A stretch of DNA of 64,000 bases from Monosporascus cannonballus (taxonomy: Eukaryota > Ascomycota > Sordariomycetes > Xylariales), in NCBI GenBank assembly GCA_004154925.1, contig QJNS01000089.1:1-64000 (forward strand), read 5' to 3'. The notes beneath the pieces were generated by a model. That model was not told where the DNA came from, searched no databases, and worked only from the letters and a program-made list of their open reading frames with translations. Positions 1-13,089 of the stretch are shown here, one piece after another. Position 1 is the first letter of the stretch; each line of letters starts with the position of its first letter. The position numbers and the translations under genes are program-made.

Positions 1-166
1 CCCCCCCCCCCAATCATCCGCCTTCTCTCCACAATTGTAATAAAAAATACAGACGACGACTACTCCCATCCTCACAAGCTCTTTTTCGCATGGGAGCAAT
101 GTCAGGCCAGATCCCACCAACCCTAATTTGGTGCACACGCGCCCGCATTCGGGTCGGCACTATACC
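1..166. other. window edge, 3' flank of first gene
   Basis: Opens with a run of eleven C residues, then normal-composition DNA lying downstream of the minus-strand gene at 167-553. No gene or repeat recognised. Confidence 0.4.
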
Positions 167-553
167 TTAGTTAGCACAAATTAACTGGGAAATATCAACA
201 GCAGAGGGGGGTACCAACGTATACTTCCAGTTCGTGTACGCAGTCGAACCGCCATGGTCACAACCGTTGATCTCCTTCTGAAAACCGTCGTAACACTCTG
301 CGGCACTAATAGTTCTGGTGTCACCGCCAATGTATTCAAGAACGAAGTCGACCTGTTTGTCGCTGTCCAGGGCATAGCAGGCGCCTAGCGCCTGCCCGCT
401 GCCAAAGGTAGCTTTGCTGTATTTGTTGTTGCATACATCCTGTGCTTTGCTGAGCGCGATAGCCTTTTGCGTAGCCCAGTTCTCACCGCCGCTGAAGCAT
501 CCGCCGAGCACCGAGGAGGCTGCAGTAACAATGACGAGGAAAGAAGTATGCAT
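167..553 (-). CDS. small secreted 6-cysteine protein, effector candidate
   Basis: A 128-aa protein in one exon. A hydrophobic N-terminus (about residues 1-17, ending VLGG) reads as a signal peptide, so it should be secreted. It has six cysteines, enough for three disulfides. The central segment (AAECYDGF, EINGCDHGG, then TNWKY) resembles fungal secreted Cys-rich proteins in which a C-x-DGF...CxxGG...TNW core precedes a C-terminal Cys; this is family recall, not a search result. The ATG at 551-553 is the only start that preserves the signal peptide. It lies with two other secreted-protein genes left of the transposon island. The function is unknown; an apoplastic or effector role is inference. 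Confidence 0.7.
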   Translation of the reverse strand: MHTSFLVIVTAASSVLGGCFSGGENWATQKAIALSKAQDVCNNKYSKATFGSGQALGACYALDSDKQVDFVLEYIGGDTRTISAAECYDGFQKEINGCDHGGSTAYTNWKYTLVPPSAVDISQLICAN

Positions 554-1703
554 GGTGGATGGAATTGGATGTTGGAGAGTTTCTTAGGTCTTTGGTTGCA
601 AGTTTGCGAACTTGTATCGGGGATGGGAAGATGATGTTGTGTCTGGGATGAGATTTCTGCCATTCAACATGGCCGCAGACAGACTTTTATATTCGAGGTC
701 ATACATCTTGAAAGATCATTCACGCCATCGAGGCCGGGCTGTGTTAGGTGTCACCGTCAGCCTTCCCCAGGAGACAGGACGATCGTTGGAGAATTTCTTT
801 GGCAATCGAGCCATGTAGGAATCGCATCCCAGCTCTGGCTGTCAATCTTCTGTTCGGCTGTTCTATTTGCGAGGTACAACCACCCGATGTTTGTGTTCAG
901 ACAATCAGGAGTGAGCTATCCCTCTTGGCAAGCTCGTTGGTTTATTTTGCTGCCTCTTAGATCTTCAACAACCTTGTGTACGGAAGCTCCTTCTCCGCCG
1001 CTCCTTCGACATCTCATGACGACATCCCATCCTATGCCTACTTTTTTAAGCCTAGGAAGCTAATAATAACACTTGTATTTACTGCCAGAACTATCGAGGA
1101 TATGGAGTGGAAGTGCAGCAGGGCTGGGTGGGCTTTGAACAGCCTCAGACGCCAGCTGTAGGTGTCGTAGGTGTCGTCCATACTGGCGTAGATCCTATAG
1201 AATCATTACTCTATTGGGTGATTAATATTGCCGGGGAGCCGGGAGGAAAGCAAGCGGCCGCTACATCCGATAAGGCGGGGGACTCGATCCATCGGTGTTA
1301 TTAGGATCATTTGGGGCTATGCCATGGATTGGGATCTACAACCCTAAAAGTGAGGCCCTGCTTTTGACAGCCAATAAAAGCAAAGGGGATTATAAATTTA
1401 TTGGATTATTTGCTTTGTTTAATGGTGAATCAAAGCAGCGCGGGTTGTATAGCGTAAAGAGTCTGGCTCACAGGTGGCACAGCACTCTATAGGATGGTTC
1501 TTATTTGGTATATGACTCTTTTTTTAAACCCATCTATATATAGAATATCGCCGTCAATTATAATAGAAAACTACCTTATAAATAAGTTGAAGTATTAGGC
1601 TATTTGCGAGTTGAATCCAGACTTGTTCACGATACTCACCATTTACAATTGTAAGCATAACCATATCTTCAATTACAACAAGCATCTCAGCAAAATTTTC
1701 AAA
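554..1703. other. intergenic, no supported gene
   Basis: Region between two divergent secreted-protein genes (minus gene to the left, plus gene to the right). Short open frames here lack codon bias, splice structure or recognisable motifs. It must hold both promoters; the 5' leader just before 1704 (AAAATG context) is AC-rich, as is usual in fungi. Confidence 0.4.
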
Positions 1704-2054
1704 ATGCAGTTGATTACACTCTTTGTTTCCTCCCTCGCTGTTTTCGGCATTCACGCGGCTATTGTACCCGCCGATGCACACAATGAGCCTGGGGCGGTCT
1801 TTGCCAAACGCGACCAAGGGGTATGTAGTTATACTTCCCAACTTTTGTGGATGGGCTAACATTGTACTATTGAATAGCTTTGTAGCTACGACGGTGATTG
1901 CATGGTTAACGGTGTTCGCAAGACCTGCCAGATTGGAGCTGTAAGTTTTAAATCCCCAGCTCATATGATAATCCACAGAATCTGAACGGATATATAGTGT
2001 TCGGAAGAGGGTAGTGAATGTGATGACGACGTTGGTATCGTTACTTGTACTTAG
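1704..2054 (+). CDS. Kex2-processed 6-Cys secreted peptide (3 exons)
   Basis: Gene assembled from splice signals: exons 1704-1820, 1878-1940 and 1998-2054; introns 1821-1877 and 1941-1997, both 57 bp and phase 0, with GTATGT/TAG and GTAAGT/TAG ends. A CTAAC branch site is clear in intron 1. The product is 78 aa: a signal peptide of about 19 residues, a short acidic propeptide, then a dibasic KR at residues 35-36, a typical Kex2 cleavage site. The predicted mature peptide is about 42 aa, acidic, with six cysteines spaced C-x5-C-x8-C-x4-C-x6-C-x8-C. All six Cys lie in exons 2 and 3, and only the spliced frame joins them, which strongly supports the model. I do not recognise the family; a knottin-like fold is possible. 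Role (effector, antimicrobial, signalling) is unknown. Confidence 0.75.
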
Positions 2055-3540
2055 ATGCGTGCGAGTATCTATAGTGGGAGATGGATATCTTTATACAGTT
2101 ATGTCTCAACATACTGTGCCGGGGTTATGTTGTCTGGTGGGATCCGGCTAGCGGACTGACCCTGTTGTCTCGCGTTCAATTTCCCATACACAGTTCCTCA
2201 CTTTGACTTCATGGAGCAGTCAGACAAGGAGCAGACTCTCATCCATTAGACACATATAATACACGTTCGTTGAAACTCGCCTTCATATCGCTACTTCTAG
2301 CAATAGGCGGAATAAACATGGAATTTTGCAAAATATAGAGCTAGAACTAGAGCTAATTGCGGCCGCAGGAGTGTCAGCTAGGTGGACATGATACGAAGTA
2401 TCAAAAAATCTTTGGGTTCTTCAGAGCTTCGACCTCTCTCGTACATTATAATGCCGTATGAGAGCTTTGTTCGTTGCGATCCCTTCGGATCTTTCACGTC
2501 ATCTAGTGGCCTACTAAACCTTGGTGAAGATTACTTGTCAGATCCTGAAGTGCCGAAAAATGTGAGGCCCCACTCTATGGCGGGACAATATCAGGTCTTA
2601 AATCTCACATTACTAGTCAAGCCGCTTTCATACCCAATGGCCCGGCCGAGGCGGGTCAAGTATTGTCTTGCTTTGCCGTACTCAAATGCTCTATATTAGG
2701 CCATGATAGCATTGTTCCCACAATCGGCAATACCTCCTTCCGCCCCTTATTACCAATGCCCGATTAAATTTGGTTACTCCAAGGCATATGGTTGCTGCCT
2801 CGAAGGATTTCGCTTTGTCAACTCAATTAGGTGGTAAACCAAGCAAACTCCAAACAGAGGTGGCCAGGGCAGGGGTAGAAAGCCCCATCGTGATTCTTCC
2901 CTTAATTAGCCGGCGTCAAATCAAGCGAATGGGTCGACATGCCGGTAGTTGCCGGCTAGTCTAGTTTAGCGGCCGAGCAAGGGTATTTCTTGGCTAAGCC
3001 GGCACATAGGATGCATGGCTGCTATAAAATATAAATAGAAAGACGCGGAGACAGCATGACGATCAAAATGCCGCTCCGTCAGAAGTTTGCGCCCATCACT
3101 GGGTAGCCCCGCTGGTAAGTGGGCTCCTTGTGCACAGGTATTGTACGATTAACGTGTACATAGCCCGGCTGCCATGGGATAGCCTCCTACTTGAATCCCT
3201 CGCCAGATCATGCCGGTGAACCTATTTATAGGAGTGATGGTAGATGACAATAGGATCAGCTTAGGTTGCCGATCATTTTTTACGTACTATTTTAGTTCTG
3301 GTCGACGGTCTGTTGAGTTACAGGCTGCGTAAGTGACGCCTAAATTACAAATACGCCAAATATGATTATTGTATCACGTAACATAAATTTTCTCTATTTA
3401 TATTTGGGCATGCTGTTTGACGTGGCTGCAGTCTCCAGCCGACTACGACATTCTCAAGCAAAGAATAATTCGAAAGCGAGATACCAAGCCCGGAGACATT
3501 ACCTCGCCATTAACGAAACTAGTGACTCCAATTCACAATC
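2055..3540. other. intergenic, no supported gene
   Basis: About 1.5 kb of mixed-composition DNA between two plus-strand secreted-protein genes. The longest open frame (2382-2699) lacks a signal peptide, conserved motif or neighbouring splice sites and is probably chance. No repeat pair was found. Confidence 0.35.
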
Positions 3541-4284
3541 ATGAATCTACTTTTATTTCCTTTGATGCTTACCGTTATCCATGCTGGGGTATGTTGAGAC
3601 CTGTGCTGTTGAACATGCCGCTGAAAGTCCTGTACACTGACTGGTGTTGCACAGGCTTTATCACATGTTCCCGCTCCGCACAGGGAGACAACGAGGGATC
3701 TAACAATGGGGTCGTCTGGCGGGCTGCTGGATCAATTCCACGAGAGCGATCTTGACTTCCACCGATGGGTCGGGAGAATGGTCGAAGAAGGCCATCTGTA
3801 TTACCCCAACATCACGGACGACACCCTGATGTTTTCCCGCAGCGACAGCTGGTACGTCAAGTTGAAGCACGTGGGCTGCAGCACCATCTCTGGAAACCCC
3901 GATTTCATCGCGAAGACGCAGACGCATTTCTGCAGCTTCGTGCAGAAGGCGGAGCAGATCAAGGCCCTGGAGATGGAGACGGAGGTGATGACGCTCCTAT
4001 GCGACGACCACAGGTTCTGCAAGCTGGCCGTCAGGGCCGCCTTCGACTTCTTCAACGTCTTCAAGGATGTCGATGACGTTACCAAACTTTGTCACGAGAT
4101 GTTTGACGCACTGAACCAGGCGTGTCCTAATGGTGGAGGCGTGGCCGATACCGAAGTTGGCGATAATAGTGGCGGGAATCCGTATAACGGGCAGCTCGAG
4201 TCGTCTTTCTCTCTGGATAATGGTGAGACTTGCCAGCAAAGCGCCACGCATGAGTGTTTCGATGGCTCTGTGCCATCATCGTAA
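3541..4284 (+). CDS. secreted 8-Cys protein of unknown function (2 exons)
   Basis: Exon 1 is 3541-3588 (16 codons) and exon 2 is 3655-4284; the 66-bp intron 3589-3654 has GTATGT, a CTGAC branch site and CAG. The spliced product is 225 aa. Exon 1 supplies the hydrophobic core of a signal peptide (about residues 1-17), which a start at the internal ATG 3706 would lack; this is why the upstream exon was chosen. The mature protein is mostly alpha-helical in appearance, with eight cysteines, several in a core of about 90 residues, followed by a low-complexity Gly/Asn/Ser tail ending with two more Cys. I do not recognise the family. It is the last gene before the RIP island, only about 220 bp from the first LTR. 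Confidence 0.7.
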
Positions 4285-4511
4285 CCACGGTGGTGATTCT
4301 CTTGAAAACTTTCATCTTTTCTTTCCCTTCGATAGCACTTTGGTTTGTTCACAGTTGGGCATTGGAGATTTAGAGAATTGATTAAGCAAACTATTGGTCA
4401 TGACATCCACTTTTCCCTTAATACTTCACATAATCTAGCCTAACAGTCCTCCTGTCGTAAGACATATTGCTAAATAAATCGATTCGATACCTTAGGTTAA
4501 CAAGCAGGTAT
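4285..4511. other. 3' flank, falling GC, ends in target duplication
   Basis: No gene. Positions 4507-4511 (GGTAT) form the left half of the copia element's 5-bp target-site duplication; the right half at 16810-16814 is GATAT, differing by a single G-to-A. Confidence 0.5.
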
Positions 4512-4676
4512 TGTCAGCTAACAGGGGGTGCTCTAGCACCCCATATACGGAAAATTCCCTCTGATCGGAACATATATGTTCCGGGACTAGATCACCTTAA
4601 AATGCAGTGGGCATTTTAGAGCACTTGCAACTAGTCATCAATACATATACACAACTGATGTCCCTTATATCTAATA
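4512..4676 (+). repeat. copia 5' LTR (165 bp)
   Basis: Matches 16645-16809 over its full length with differences mostly C/T or G/A. The 3' copy ends TCTGACA and this copy ends TCTAATA, explained by G-to-A and C-to-T changes. Confidence 0.85.
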
Positions 4677-7275
4677 ATTAAAAGTCTTATTCGCTTAATT
4701 AGGGCATATATTAATTGATTAGCTGCTGCTAAGACGATATAAGCCGTATATTAGTTGTAATTATCGAAATACGCTAATAATAATGATAATAACCGTACCG
4801 TTAACGTCCTCCGTTATTTACAAAGGATTCAAGAATTAGGATTATTTTAAAGGCAAATTCCAATTTACAGTATACGCGTTCGACATTTAAAATTATATCG
4901 ATCCTAATTAAAATTTTTAATAACCTATTAAATTTATAAAACCTAATATAGCTTTTTACTTAAAAAAATAAATCCGTTATATAATACGAATTAATACCTT
5001 AAGCGGTTTTTCGTCCATATTTACATTTTTTAAAAAAGCTACCGAAAAAATCGATTATACCAGTTACTTAACGAATACCCTTAAGATAACGACCGAAAGT
5101 AAATAAGCCTATAATCAGGACTTTACGGCGTATATTTACAAAAATCGGAAATATAATACTTTCCGTAAAAACATTAACGACCTTGCGAAATACGTCTTAA
5201 AGTCGGTATTTCCAATAATTAAAAAAAATTAGTTTTTATTAGGAAAGAAGTTACGAAAATAAAACATTAATCTAGGCGAATCCAATAAGGTATACGATAA
5301 TAAACTTTTAATTAATACTTAACAAAAATACTGCGAACGGTTAAATAAGTTTCGAAATTAACAAAAAAGCTAAATAAATAAATCGTAAAATAGCAAAAGA
5401 TTATAACCTAAAAATAACGATATAATATTCCAGAAACGAAAATAACAATCGAATAGATTAATAATTTATATATAATATTGGCCCTTATTATCAGAATCTA
5501 AACAATTATTTTCCAGATATTAAAAAAGGCCGATATTAATAATAATACGATTAATTATTAAAAAATAATAACAACCTTATTAAATTATTAAATTATAACA
5601 AATTTATAACAACTATTAAGAAATATTAAGATGATGTTTTTAACGTTTTACGAAATACTTGCAAACTTCCTTGATTAGGACGATTTTAATTAAGAAAACC
5701 TTAAAAATATTAACTTTTAACCACAAGGAAAAACCTTAAGCCGTAGGCCGAAATAAAGTAACCATAAAGATTCCTATACGGATTAAAACGGTAATAAGCA
5801 AAAATATTAAGAATTAAACGCATAAGGTACCCGTTATAAAGCGTACCTAATTAATTATTATATATTATTTCATTATTATTATATATTTTTTAAGAAAAAT
5901 TTAAAACGTTTCCGTTTTAATAATAAGGTGATAATATATATTTAAAAACGAATTTCTACCGATTAGTTTTCAAAGAAAAAAATCGACCGCTTATCGAAAA
6001 TTATACAAAAATTTACTATATAAAAGATAAATTAATTCTTAAAAAAAGTACGACGAATATTAACATATTTTTTAATTATTAATTAACATAATACTATAAG
6101 TACTTCGTTTTATTTCTTAAGGAATTTAAATATTTTAGATTTAGGATTTATAATATATATTTTTAACCTAATTAGCAGGTTTTTAAATTTTAAATTTACC
6201 GTATAAAGTAACGGAATATATGTAAGTAATAATTTTATCCCGAATAAGGGGTACGGAAAGGTTAATATAATTTTTCGAAGCCCTAATAGTACGAAAATAT
6301 TACGTTTATACAATATATTATATAGCGAAAATTTCGTATATAACTTAATATTTTCCGGCAATTTCGAAAAAAAAATTATTAATAGGGTAATCGAAAAACT
6401 AATAATTTTATTCCAAAGAAATATAATTGAATAATTATTACGTTAATAAATATTTTAATTAATTTATTATAGAAAATATTAACGTAATAATTACCTATGT
6501 AATTTTAATAACTTATAAATAAAACGTTAATTCGTAAATAACGAAATTATTACGAATAGGTAACGGCATTATATGATATCTAAAATTAAGATATCCAGGA
6601 CCCGATATAATCGTTTAGTTATAGTTTTATACAAAAGAAATCCGCCTAAAAAGTCTTATAACAATCGAATACTAAATATATGGCAAAACGAAAGCTAAAA
6701 GGTTAATATGTCGCAAACAACAAAAATATCTCGATTAAAATAAAAAATTGTTATTAATTTTGTAAATTTTGGAAAAAACTTTGAAAGATATAAATACGTT
6801 ATATTTACCACTAATAGATATTGAGGTTTTATTCCGGATATTTATTTTAAAAACCGAAAAAAATATTAATTATAACGTTTCGATATTTTTTAAAAATCCT
6901 AAAGAACCAAAATAAGGTTTTTCCATAAATAATCAAATACGATAACGAAATCTTGAAAAATTACCAAATTCGAAATATGCTTTAATTATTTTTTTTTGAA
7001 TATCAGATTTAAACCTTTAATATTATATACCCAGGTTCAGAATGGAGGTACAAAAGGTTTAAAGGGTATAATTAAGAAAAAAACAACTATAATACGAAAT
7101 GGCGGTAAATTACTTTGTTTTTAATCGTATATATCCTTAAAACGGTAATATTTTTATATAACCGTATTCTTAAATACCCGTTTTTTAACAAAATTTATGT
7201 GGAATTTATTATATTTACTTAACGTATAAAAACGGCATTATAATACTTAATCGAAAACTTTAATAAATTTATTTA

Positions 7276-7280
7276 CGAAT
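7276..7280. repeat. gypsy A target-site duplication, left
   Basis: CGAAT here versus CGAAC at 14080-14084: a 5-bp duplication with one C-to-T change. Confidence 0.75.
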
Positions 7281-7670
7281 TGTTACGACCCAACAAGCTC
7301 CGGCCTCAAGAAACGGTCAAACAAGGATCATACGGACCACCCCGTGGGTTACGTAACGGTGATCATTGCCAAGCCGATAATCAAAGGTAATTAAAGGAGA
7401 TCACAAACGATCATAATTACTACCAGCCGAATAATCATAAATAATTAAACCAAAAAGGAAAAAGATATATACGTTTATTATTTTCATAATTTAAATAGCT
7501 TTAATTTGTAATATTTATTAATATTAATCGTTTATAATACGTTTTTGCATTTTTGGTATTAAGAGATATAATTAAGTTGTTTTTATTATTACAAAATCCT
7601 ACGATATTTCTGCTAACATAAACCCGTACGATTAAGGTTTAATAATTGGTTAAACCGTTTAGCCGTTATA
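7281..7670 (+). repeat. gypsy A 5' LTR (390 bp)
   Basis: Begins TGTTACGACC and ends GCCGTTATA; the 3' copy at 13690-14079 has identical length and ends GCCGTCACA, so the terminal difference is C-to-T. Confidence 0.85.
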
Positions 7671-10379
7671 CGTTATAAGTTTTTATTTAGTAATATCGTT
7701 AAACTCTAAATAATACTTAATACTGTTAAAATATCGACCAGCATTCAGGAAACTCCTATTTAGCAGTTTTAGGCTCGAATTTGGGAATTGGAAAAAGAAA
7801 TCCGACAAATTAAGGCTACGTTACCTGCCTAAGCCTTTTTCGCCCGTATAAAGCCTAGGAAGCCGGAGCTTTACAATGGAAAAAACAACCTTCAAACTTT
7901 TTTAACTTAGGTACGAATTTATTTTCGCTTTTTAAATCTTAACGATCCGGCGGATCAGGTTCTACCAGTTGCAATATGCCTAACGGGAAACGTTATTGAT
8001 TAATTTAAATCTGTTTTAAAGAATTTCCTAAAAATAGGAAAATCGGATAAAGAGGATTTTACTAATAAGATTTTTTCATTTTATAATAATTTCGAAAATA
8101 AAATACGCGATAATTTCGGCAATCCGGATAAAAAACGATTTAAGGTTTAATAATTTTTGTAATTCCGACAAAAAGGATCCGTATTTAAGTATGCCATAAC
8201 CTTTAAAAGTTTTGCGGCTAAGGCGAGATAAGGAAACGACGAGGCCGACGCCTTTATCAATATATTTTATAAAGGATTAAAAAATAACGTAAAATATAAG
8301 ATTATTTAAATTAATTAATTAATTACTTTGGATCGGTATATTATAAAGATAATTAAGATTAATAATTAACAATTTGAAAAAGGATAAATGAAAAAAAGGA
8401 TAATATATTTTATATTTGGGATATAACAAATTTAATTAAGAGAAAAAACGAAACGCACCTTTTATTTCTTACGAAACGTCGCCAGGACTTATAAAATTTG
8501 GCGTTATTTACAATTAAAATTAAAATCAAATTAAATACTTTAATTATAGCAAAATAGGACATAAAGCTTATAAATGAAAAAAATCTAAAAAGTCACGATA
8601 AAATAATTAGACCCTTATACCGGAAGGATAATCCAGGAATAATTAAGGAAACGATAGCAAAGTTATTAACATAATTTAAGCTAGATATATATTAGATTTA
8701 TAGCAAAAAATTTAATAAGGACCATTACGATAAGAAATTCGACGAAAAATGCGAAAAGCCAAAAAGCTGGCTTAATAAGTATCGCAAGTATAGCAAAAAG
8801 CATTATAAGGATAATTATGCAAATACAGAAATTGGATAAAAAAAGTTTGTCCCGGAATATTTAATCGATACGACAGAAAGTACGTTATATATTGTCGACG
8901 ACGAGAATATCCCGATTACGAAAAATAGAAATAATATATTTACGAACGAATTACTCGTATGTACTATAAGTGATTCGATTTTTAAAATCGTATCGGAAAT
9001 AATAAAAACCATAAATAATAATTTCGATATTTTCGAACAATAGCTCCAAAAAAATCCAGTAATTGGCCGAAGCAGAAAGTTAGCCCGAAAAAAAGTAATA
9101 CCCGTTAAAAAATCCCTTTTATTATTATAGATAATATAATAACCAAACGAAAAAAAAGTTAATTTAACGTATAATAAAAAAACATTACCAGAAAATTATT
9201 ACGGATTTTTATTTTTAATTGATATTTATTATAAACTCTGACGAAAAAAAAGTTATTAAAAAATAGGTTAATTTACGGAAAAACATTAAAACGACAGTTA
9301 AGATAACGTATAATGAGATGTAATCGTAAATATAAAAAAACAATTTATTTAATAGAAAAAGAATTTATAGCAGAACTAAAAATAATTAATATAATTCGAA
9401 AAACAATATGCCGGCAATAACGACAAATATAGTAACTTAACGCGTTAAACGAAAAAAATACAAATAAGGCTTAACAAATTCGAACAAAAGTTAAAAAAAA
9501 ATTACCTGTAAAAAAGCCGCAAAATAACGAAACCCAAAGAAAATTAAAAAAAAAATTCTTAAATAAAGTTTTAAACGCGACGATAGGAAATATTAACAAC
9601 CTTATTTTCTTGGATATACAAATCAAAATATATTGATATAGCGTAATGGTGGACTGCAGAATTCTAGGCGGGAATTATATTATACCGAATGTTATTAATA
9701 AATTTAAATTGTTATAAAAGTATAAGTTAAAACCTTATATAATATAGAATACCGAAAATTAAGAATTTCCTTACAATAATAAAAAATTTATATGCAAAAT
9801 TAATTACCTGAAAATTTTCATTTAAGGATAATATCAGATAATTAATTTCGATATCGTTCAATTCGGGAATTACGATATAATTTTAAAATTACCATTGATA
9901 TGCTAATACGGAATTTTAATTAACGGAAAAATTAACCAGGTAAAATTCGTTTTATTTCCTGTTAATAAACGTAAAAAAAAATTTATAATCTAAATATTCC
10001 ATCGATAATAATAACGAATATAGGCATAAAGATATAATAAAAACCTTATTACCTAAAAAAACAAAATATAAGAAAAAAAACGGGTATCAGAAAAAATTAC
10101 GACATATCGTTGTTATTCTTAAAGCGAAATTAAGGCAATTAAATAATAATTTAAAAAAAATAAAAATAACTGTTCTAAAAGTTAGAAGATTTAATTAATA
10201 TGCTTTTATAATATTATAGATATAAGTAATTCTTTAGAAAAAAACTCGATACGAAATTATTAAAATATAGTAAATAAGATTATAAGATAATTCTCAAAAA
10301 AGGATTTTCGATAAAGTTTTACCTTATTTATAACCTTAACAAAAACAAATTATATATTTTCAGAAAATACCTGGAAAAT

Positions 10380-11130
10380 CGGTTACAAAAAAAATTAAAT
10401 TCGACTTTCGAAGTTATCAGCAGAATACCTTATGTTTTTCGTACTAAAAAAGAATAAAAAATTACAACTTATGGTTAACTATCGATAATTGAACGATATT
10501 ATTATTAAGGATTAAATATTATTATTTTGAATTACAAAAATAAAAAACTGATTTTACGGAGCAAAATAAATCATAGCATTCTATCTTAAAAACAAATTTA
10601 ACCTTATTAGAATTAAAAATATACGAATAAAAAATAGCTTTTAGGACGAAATACGGACTGTTTAAGTATTTAATTATATTAATAGGATTTACGAACGTAT
10701 TAATAACTTTCCAGCAAATAATTAATTACGTATTACGAGAATACCTCGATATTTTTGTTATTTATTATCTTAACGATATTTTTATTTTTTCGAAAACAGA
10801 AAAAATATATGCAAAATACGTTTATAAAGTTTTTAAGCTTTATAAAACGCAAGGTTATTTATTAATACGGAAAAAAATTAATTTCATATATAAAAAGTAA
10901 AATATCTAGAATATATTATTATGCCAGGACATATCAGGATAGACCCTAAGAAAATCACTGCAATCATAAAATGGCAAACGCTAATAATAGTTAAAGAAAT
11001 ACAGGTATTCCTTGAATTCGTTAATTATTACAAAAGGTTTATTCGAAATTTTAGTAGAATAACTATACCCTTAATAAATCTTACGAAAAAAAAATTCAAA
11101 TGGACGCCAGATACGGAAAAGACATTTTAA
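10380..11130 (+). pseudogene. gypsy reverse transcriptase / RNase H junction relic
   Basis: Part of the gypsy A pol. The conserved block with YLND at about 10765-10785 is the RT active site YLDD with GAC changed to AAC, consistent with RIP. The following stretch to 11130 (including FLEFVNYYKRFI) is the standard RT-to-RNase H connection of Ty3 elements and is the longest intact reading frame in the element. Dead copy. Confidence 0.8.
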
Positions 11131-11769
11131 GATATTAAGGATATAATTATTAACGAACTAATATTGATTATATACGATTTAAATCATCCCGTTAAGTTAA
11201 AAACCGATATTTCGAATTATGCGTTAGGCGTAATAATCGGATAATGAAATAACTAAGGCAAATTGTACCTTATTATATTCTTTTCGTACAAATTAAAAGG
11301 AGTCGAACTTAATTATAGTATTCCAGATAAGGAATTTATGGCTATAATTATGGTATTTTGGGAATTCCGGCACTTTTTAAAGGAAAGCTTATATTAGGTT
11401 AAGGTTTATACGGATTATCAAAATCTTATCCGATTTATTACGACCAAAAAATTTATAAGACGATAACTTCGATATATAGAAAAATTGGCGAATTTCGACT
11501 TCGTTATTATTTATAAAAAAGATCAGAAAACAGCAGAGCAAATATTTTAAGCAGGGGATTAAACTTCGAAAAAAATTAGTTAAAGTTAACCATATAATTT
11601 TTGATATTACTATAGAAAGATATTTACGTTTACGACAGATTATAATAATTCGGGCAGTACCTTACAATATGCACCAGAAAATTTAATAGTATAACGACGG
11701 TTTTTCAGAAAACCAAAAAACAAATAAAATATAAATTTTAAAGAAATACCAGAAAGATTTAGTACGAAA

Positions 11770-12420
11770 AATATATAAACATTAGTTATACGGATATTCA
11801 GGAATCCATAAAACCTTAAAACTATTTTAACGTATATATTCCTTTCTTAAAATAAAATTAATAACACAAAATTTAATACGACCATACGATATTTGCGCCA
11901 AAATAAAAGTATAATAACATAAGCTGTACGGAAAATTACAGTTATTACCCATTGCAAAATAACTATAATATTTAATTATATTCGATTTTATTACTAAATC
12001 TCTTATGTTAAAAAATTCAGCTACAGAAATACATTACGATAACGTTTTGGTAATCGTCGACCGATTCACAAAATTTTCCTATTTCTTACCATATTATAAG
12101 GATATAGACGCCAAATAATTGGTATATATTTTCTTTAAACATATTTTTAGCATATATGGATTATTAATAAAAATTATTTCAGATAAAGGATGGATATTGA
12201 CATCAAAATTTTGGCAAAGTCTTATGGCATAAATCGGCTTAAATTACAAGTTATTCAGCGTATTTAAACCTTAAACGGACGGATAAATAAAACAAATAAA
12301 TTAAACTTTGGAAACTTACTCACGATATTATATTAATTACGAACAGAATAACTGGGTTAAGAAATTACTAATTGCATAATTAGCTTATAATACCAATTAT
12401 TACGAAAATATTAAGATAAC
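11770..12420 (+). pseudogene. gypsy integrase relic
   Basis: Reads as HHCC zinc domain (about 11770-11910; one zinc Cys is now Tyr) followed by the DDE core, including an IVDRFTKF block about 12050-12075 and an SDKGWI block about 12180-12200. Interrupted by TAA/TAG stops that correspond to CAA/CAG in living relatives. Confidence 0.75.
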
Positions 12421-12869
12421 ATTTATAAACGCGAACTTTGATTTTATTTTAGAAATTTACAAAAAAGTATACGACGACGGTCCAATTAATATCAAAATAA
12501 TCCTTACGTTAAAATAGTTACGATAACTATATCAAAAAAATATAAACAGAATTGGAATTCGTACGGAATTAAATAAACAAGTATTATAACCAGAAAAGGT
12601 TAAAAGAATTAATTTTCGAAAAAGGGAAAATAATTTTTTTCGCCACCAAAAACATTTAAATAAAAAAATCTAACAAAAAACTTGATTTCAAGTATATCGG
12701 TCCATATAAAATCGCTAAGAAGATTTTAAAAAATAACTATTAAATAAAATTTCCACTAAAAGTTAAACTTTATCCAATTTTTTACGTTTTTTTATTCGAA
12801 TTAGCAGTAAATACAATCAAAGTGCATACGGCATAAAATAACGTGGAGGTAAAAGGCGAATAAGTATAC

Positions 12870-13010
12870 GAAATAGAAAAAATACTTAATATGCGAAAAT
12901 AAAATAAATTTACCTAATATTTAATTAAGTGGAAAAAATATCCGGATTCCGAAAACACCTAGGAATCTATTAAGAACCTTATTGACGCCTAATACTTATT
13001 AAAAAATTTT
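12870..13010 (+). pseudogene. C-terminal chromodomain relic of gypsy A
   Basis: The frame shows YEVEKIL-like, YLIKWKxYPDSENT-like and ESIKNL-like blocks in order, the layout of integrase-linked chromodomains in chromoviruses. These domains target insertion to heterochromatin in the family, which fits the nested island here. Stops within it are CAA/CAG-to-TAA/TAG or TGG-to-TAG type. Confidence 0.7.
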
Positions 13011-13089
13011 TACCAGCGACGACGGGCGCGTCCTAATTAATAGCCGACTAATTAATAACCCGAATATCGGGCTAATCGGCCGCGATATA

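Noticed and set aside
2382..2699. 105-codon plus-strand open frame
   Set aside because: No signal peptide, motif or splice context; chance ORF is likelier.
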